IMG/VR virus record: IMGVR_UViG_3300025085_000014
Span: 1 to 64,000 of that record
Reading direction: 5' to 3' (one strand)
DNA: 64,000 nucleotides
From: a virus
In this document: piece after piece, positions 63,876 through 64,000 of the stretch
How positions within the stretch are numbered: the stretch's first letter is position 1
Layout of the letters: each line of letters starts with the position of its first letter
The notes under the pieces: model-generated
What the model was told of the DNA's origin: nothing
Database searches by the model: none
The model's input: the letters and a program-made list of their open reading frames with translations, nothing else
Program-made: the position numbers and the translations under genes

Positions 63876-64000
63876 TTATTCATTCTCGTATGCATTGATA
63901 GCATCTCTGACATATTGTAGATCATTAGGAATATATTCACTACTAAACATGTCCATTGGTGATTTACAGGTATTTTCTCCATTGTTTTGTGTTTCAAAAC
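63876..64000 (-). CDS. partial C-terminus of an upstream gene
   Basis: The last 41 codons (including stop) of a - strand gene continue past the window edge. Readable: FETQNNGENTCKSPMDMF, SSEYIPNDLQYVRDAINAYENE, stop TAA at 63876-63878. It has one Cys and is acidic at the end. It lies 31 bases upstream of the SSB-like ATG. Too little is present to name. Confidence 0.65.
   Translation of the reverse strand, partial: FETQNNGENTCKSPMDMFSSEYIPNDLQYVRDAINAYENE

Noticed and set aside
1-64000. Stop-codon recoding as in some crAss-like phages
   Set aside because: Genes end normally at TAA, TAG and TGA and show no truncated frames continued past TAG or TGA, so standard code is adequate.
1-64000. tRNA genes, CRISPR arrays, integrase or transposase
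   Set aside because: No cloverleaf-like gaps, regularly spaced repeats or mobile-element motifs were seen; the only sizeable gap (39770-40077) is regulatory.

Overview
This AT-rich 64 kb window is part of a tailed-phage genome, most probably a crAss-like phage (order Crassvirales) of a marine or aquatic Bacteroidota host. Three things point there. A large muzzle/stabilization-like protein is followed by several big, poorly conserved virion 'cargo' proteins. These lead into a 5,054-residue protein whose DFDID motif matches the DxDxD catalytic signature of crAss-like virion RNA polymerases. Upstream regions are A/T-rich with few Shine-Dalgarno sites and contain TTTG/TAnnTTTG-type elements, as in Bacteroidota. 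The marine assignment rests on small lysine-rich families that I recall from marine phages (DUF5872- and DUF6321-like) and on the ribonucleotide reductase. No tRNA, CRISPR array, integrase, transposase or stop-codon recoding was seen.

Layout. (1) 1-36.9 kb, + strand: virion morphogenesis and ejection block. It holds a muzzle-like protein, a multi-domain cell-wall hydrolase, three cargo-like proteins, the giant RNA polymerase polyprotein, and a 1,893-residue protein with a PD-(D/E)XK nuclease core. A strong bidirectional terminator closes the block. (2) 37.0-39.8 kb, - strand: a class I ribonucleotide reductase operon (nrdB, a 46-residue ORF, nrdA), preceded by a structured leader with a terminator-like hairpin. 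(3) 40.1-47.6 kb, + strand: lysis and fibre block with membrane/coiled-coil proteins, a holin-like protein, a collagen/YadA-like fibre, a second long fibre and many tiny lysine-rich proteins. Three proteins here share an N-terminal module. (4) 47.6-64 kb, - strand: compact replication and nucleotide-metabolism block. Read in the direction of transcription it holds an SSB-like protein, a primase, a RusA-like resolvase, DUF6878- and DUF6915-like proteins, a VWA/metallopeptidase plus MoxR-like AAA pair, a tandem paralogue pair, a RecE/Cas4-like nuclease, a tiny HTH protein, a family B DNA polymerase, PhoH, MazG-like, a photoproduct-lyase-like radical SAM protein, DUF932, two micro membrane ORFs and an Nmad1/DUF1599-like protein.

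The genes fit a virulent phage that injects its own RNA polymerase and accessory proteins, makes dNTPs with RNR and MazG/Nmad1-type enzymes, replicates with its own PolB, primase, SSB and resolvase, and adsorbs with trimeric fibres. Several genes too short for ordinary ORF calling (24, 32, 40+ partial, 46, 48 and 48 residues) are supported by start/stop overlaps or tight spacing. Function calls rest on motif reading and memory of families, not on database searches.
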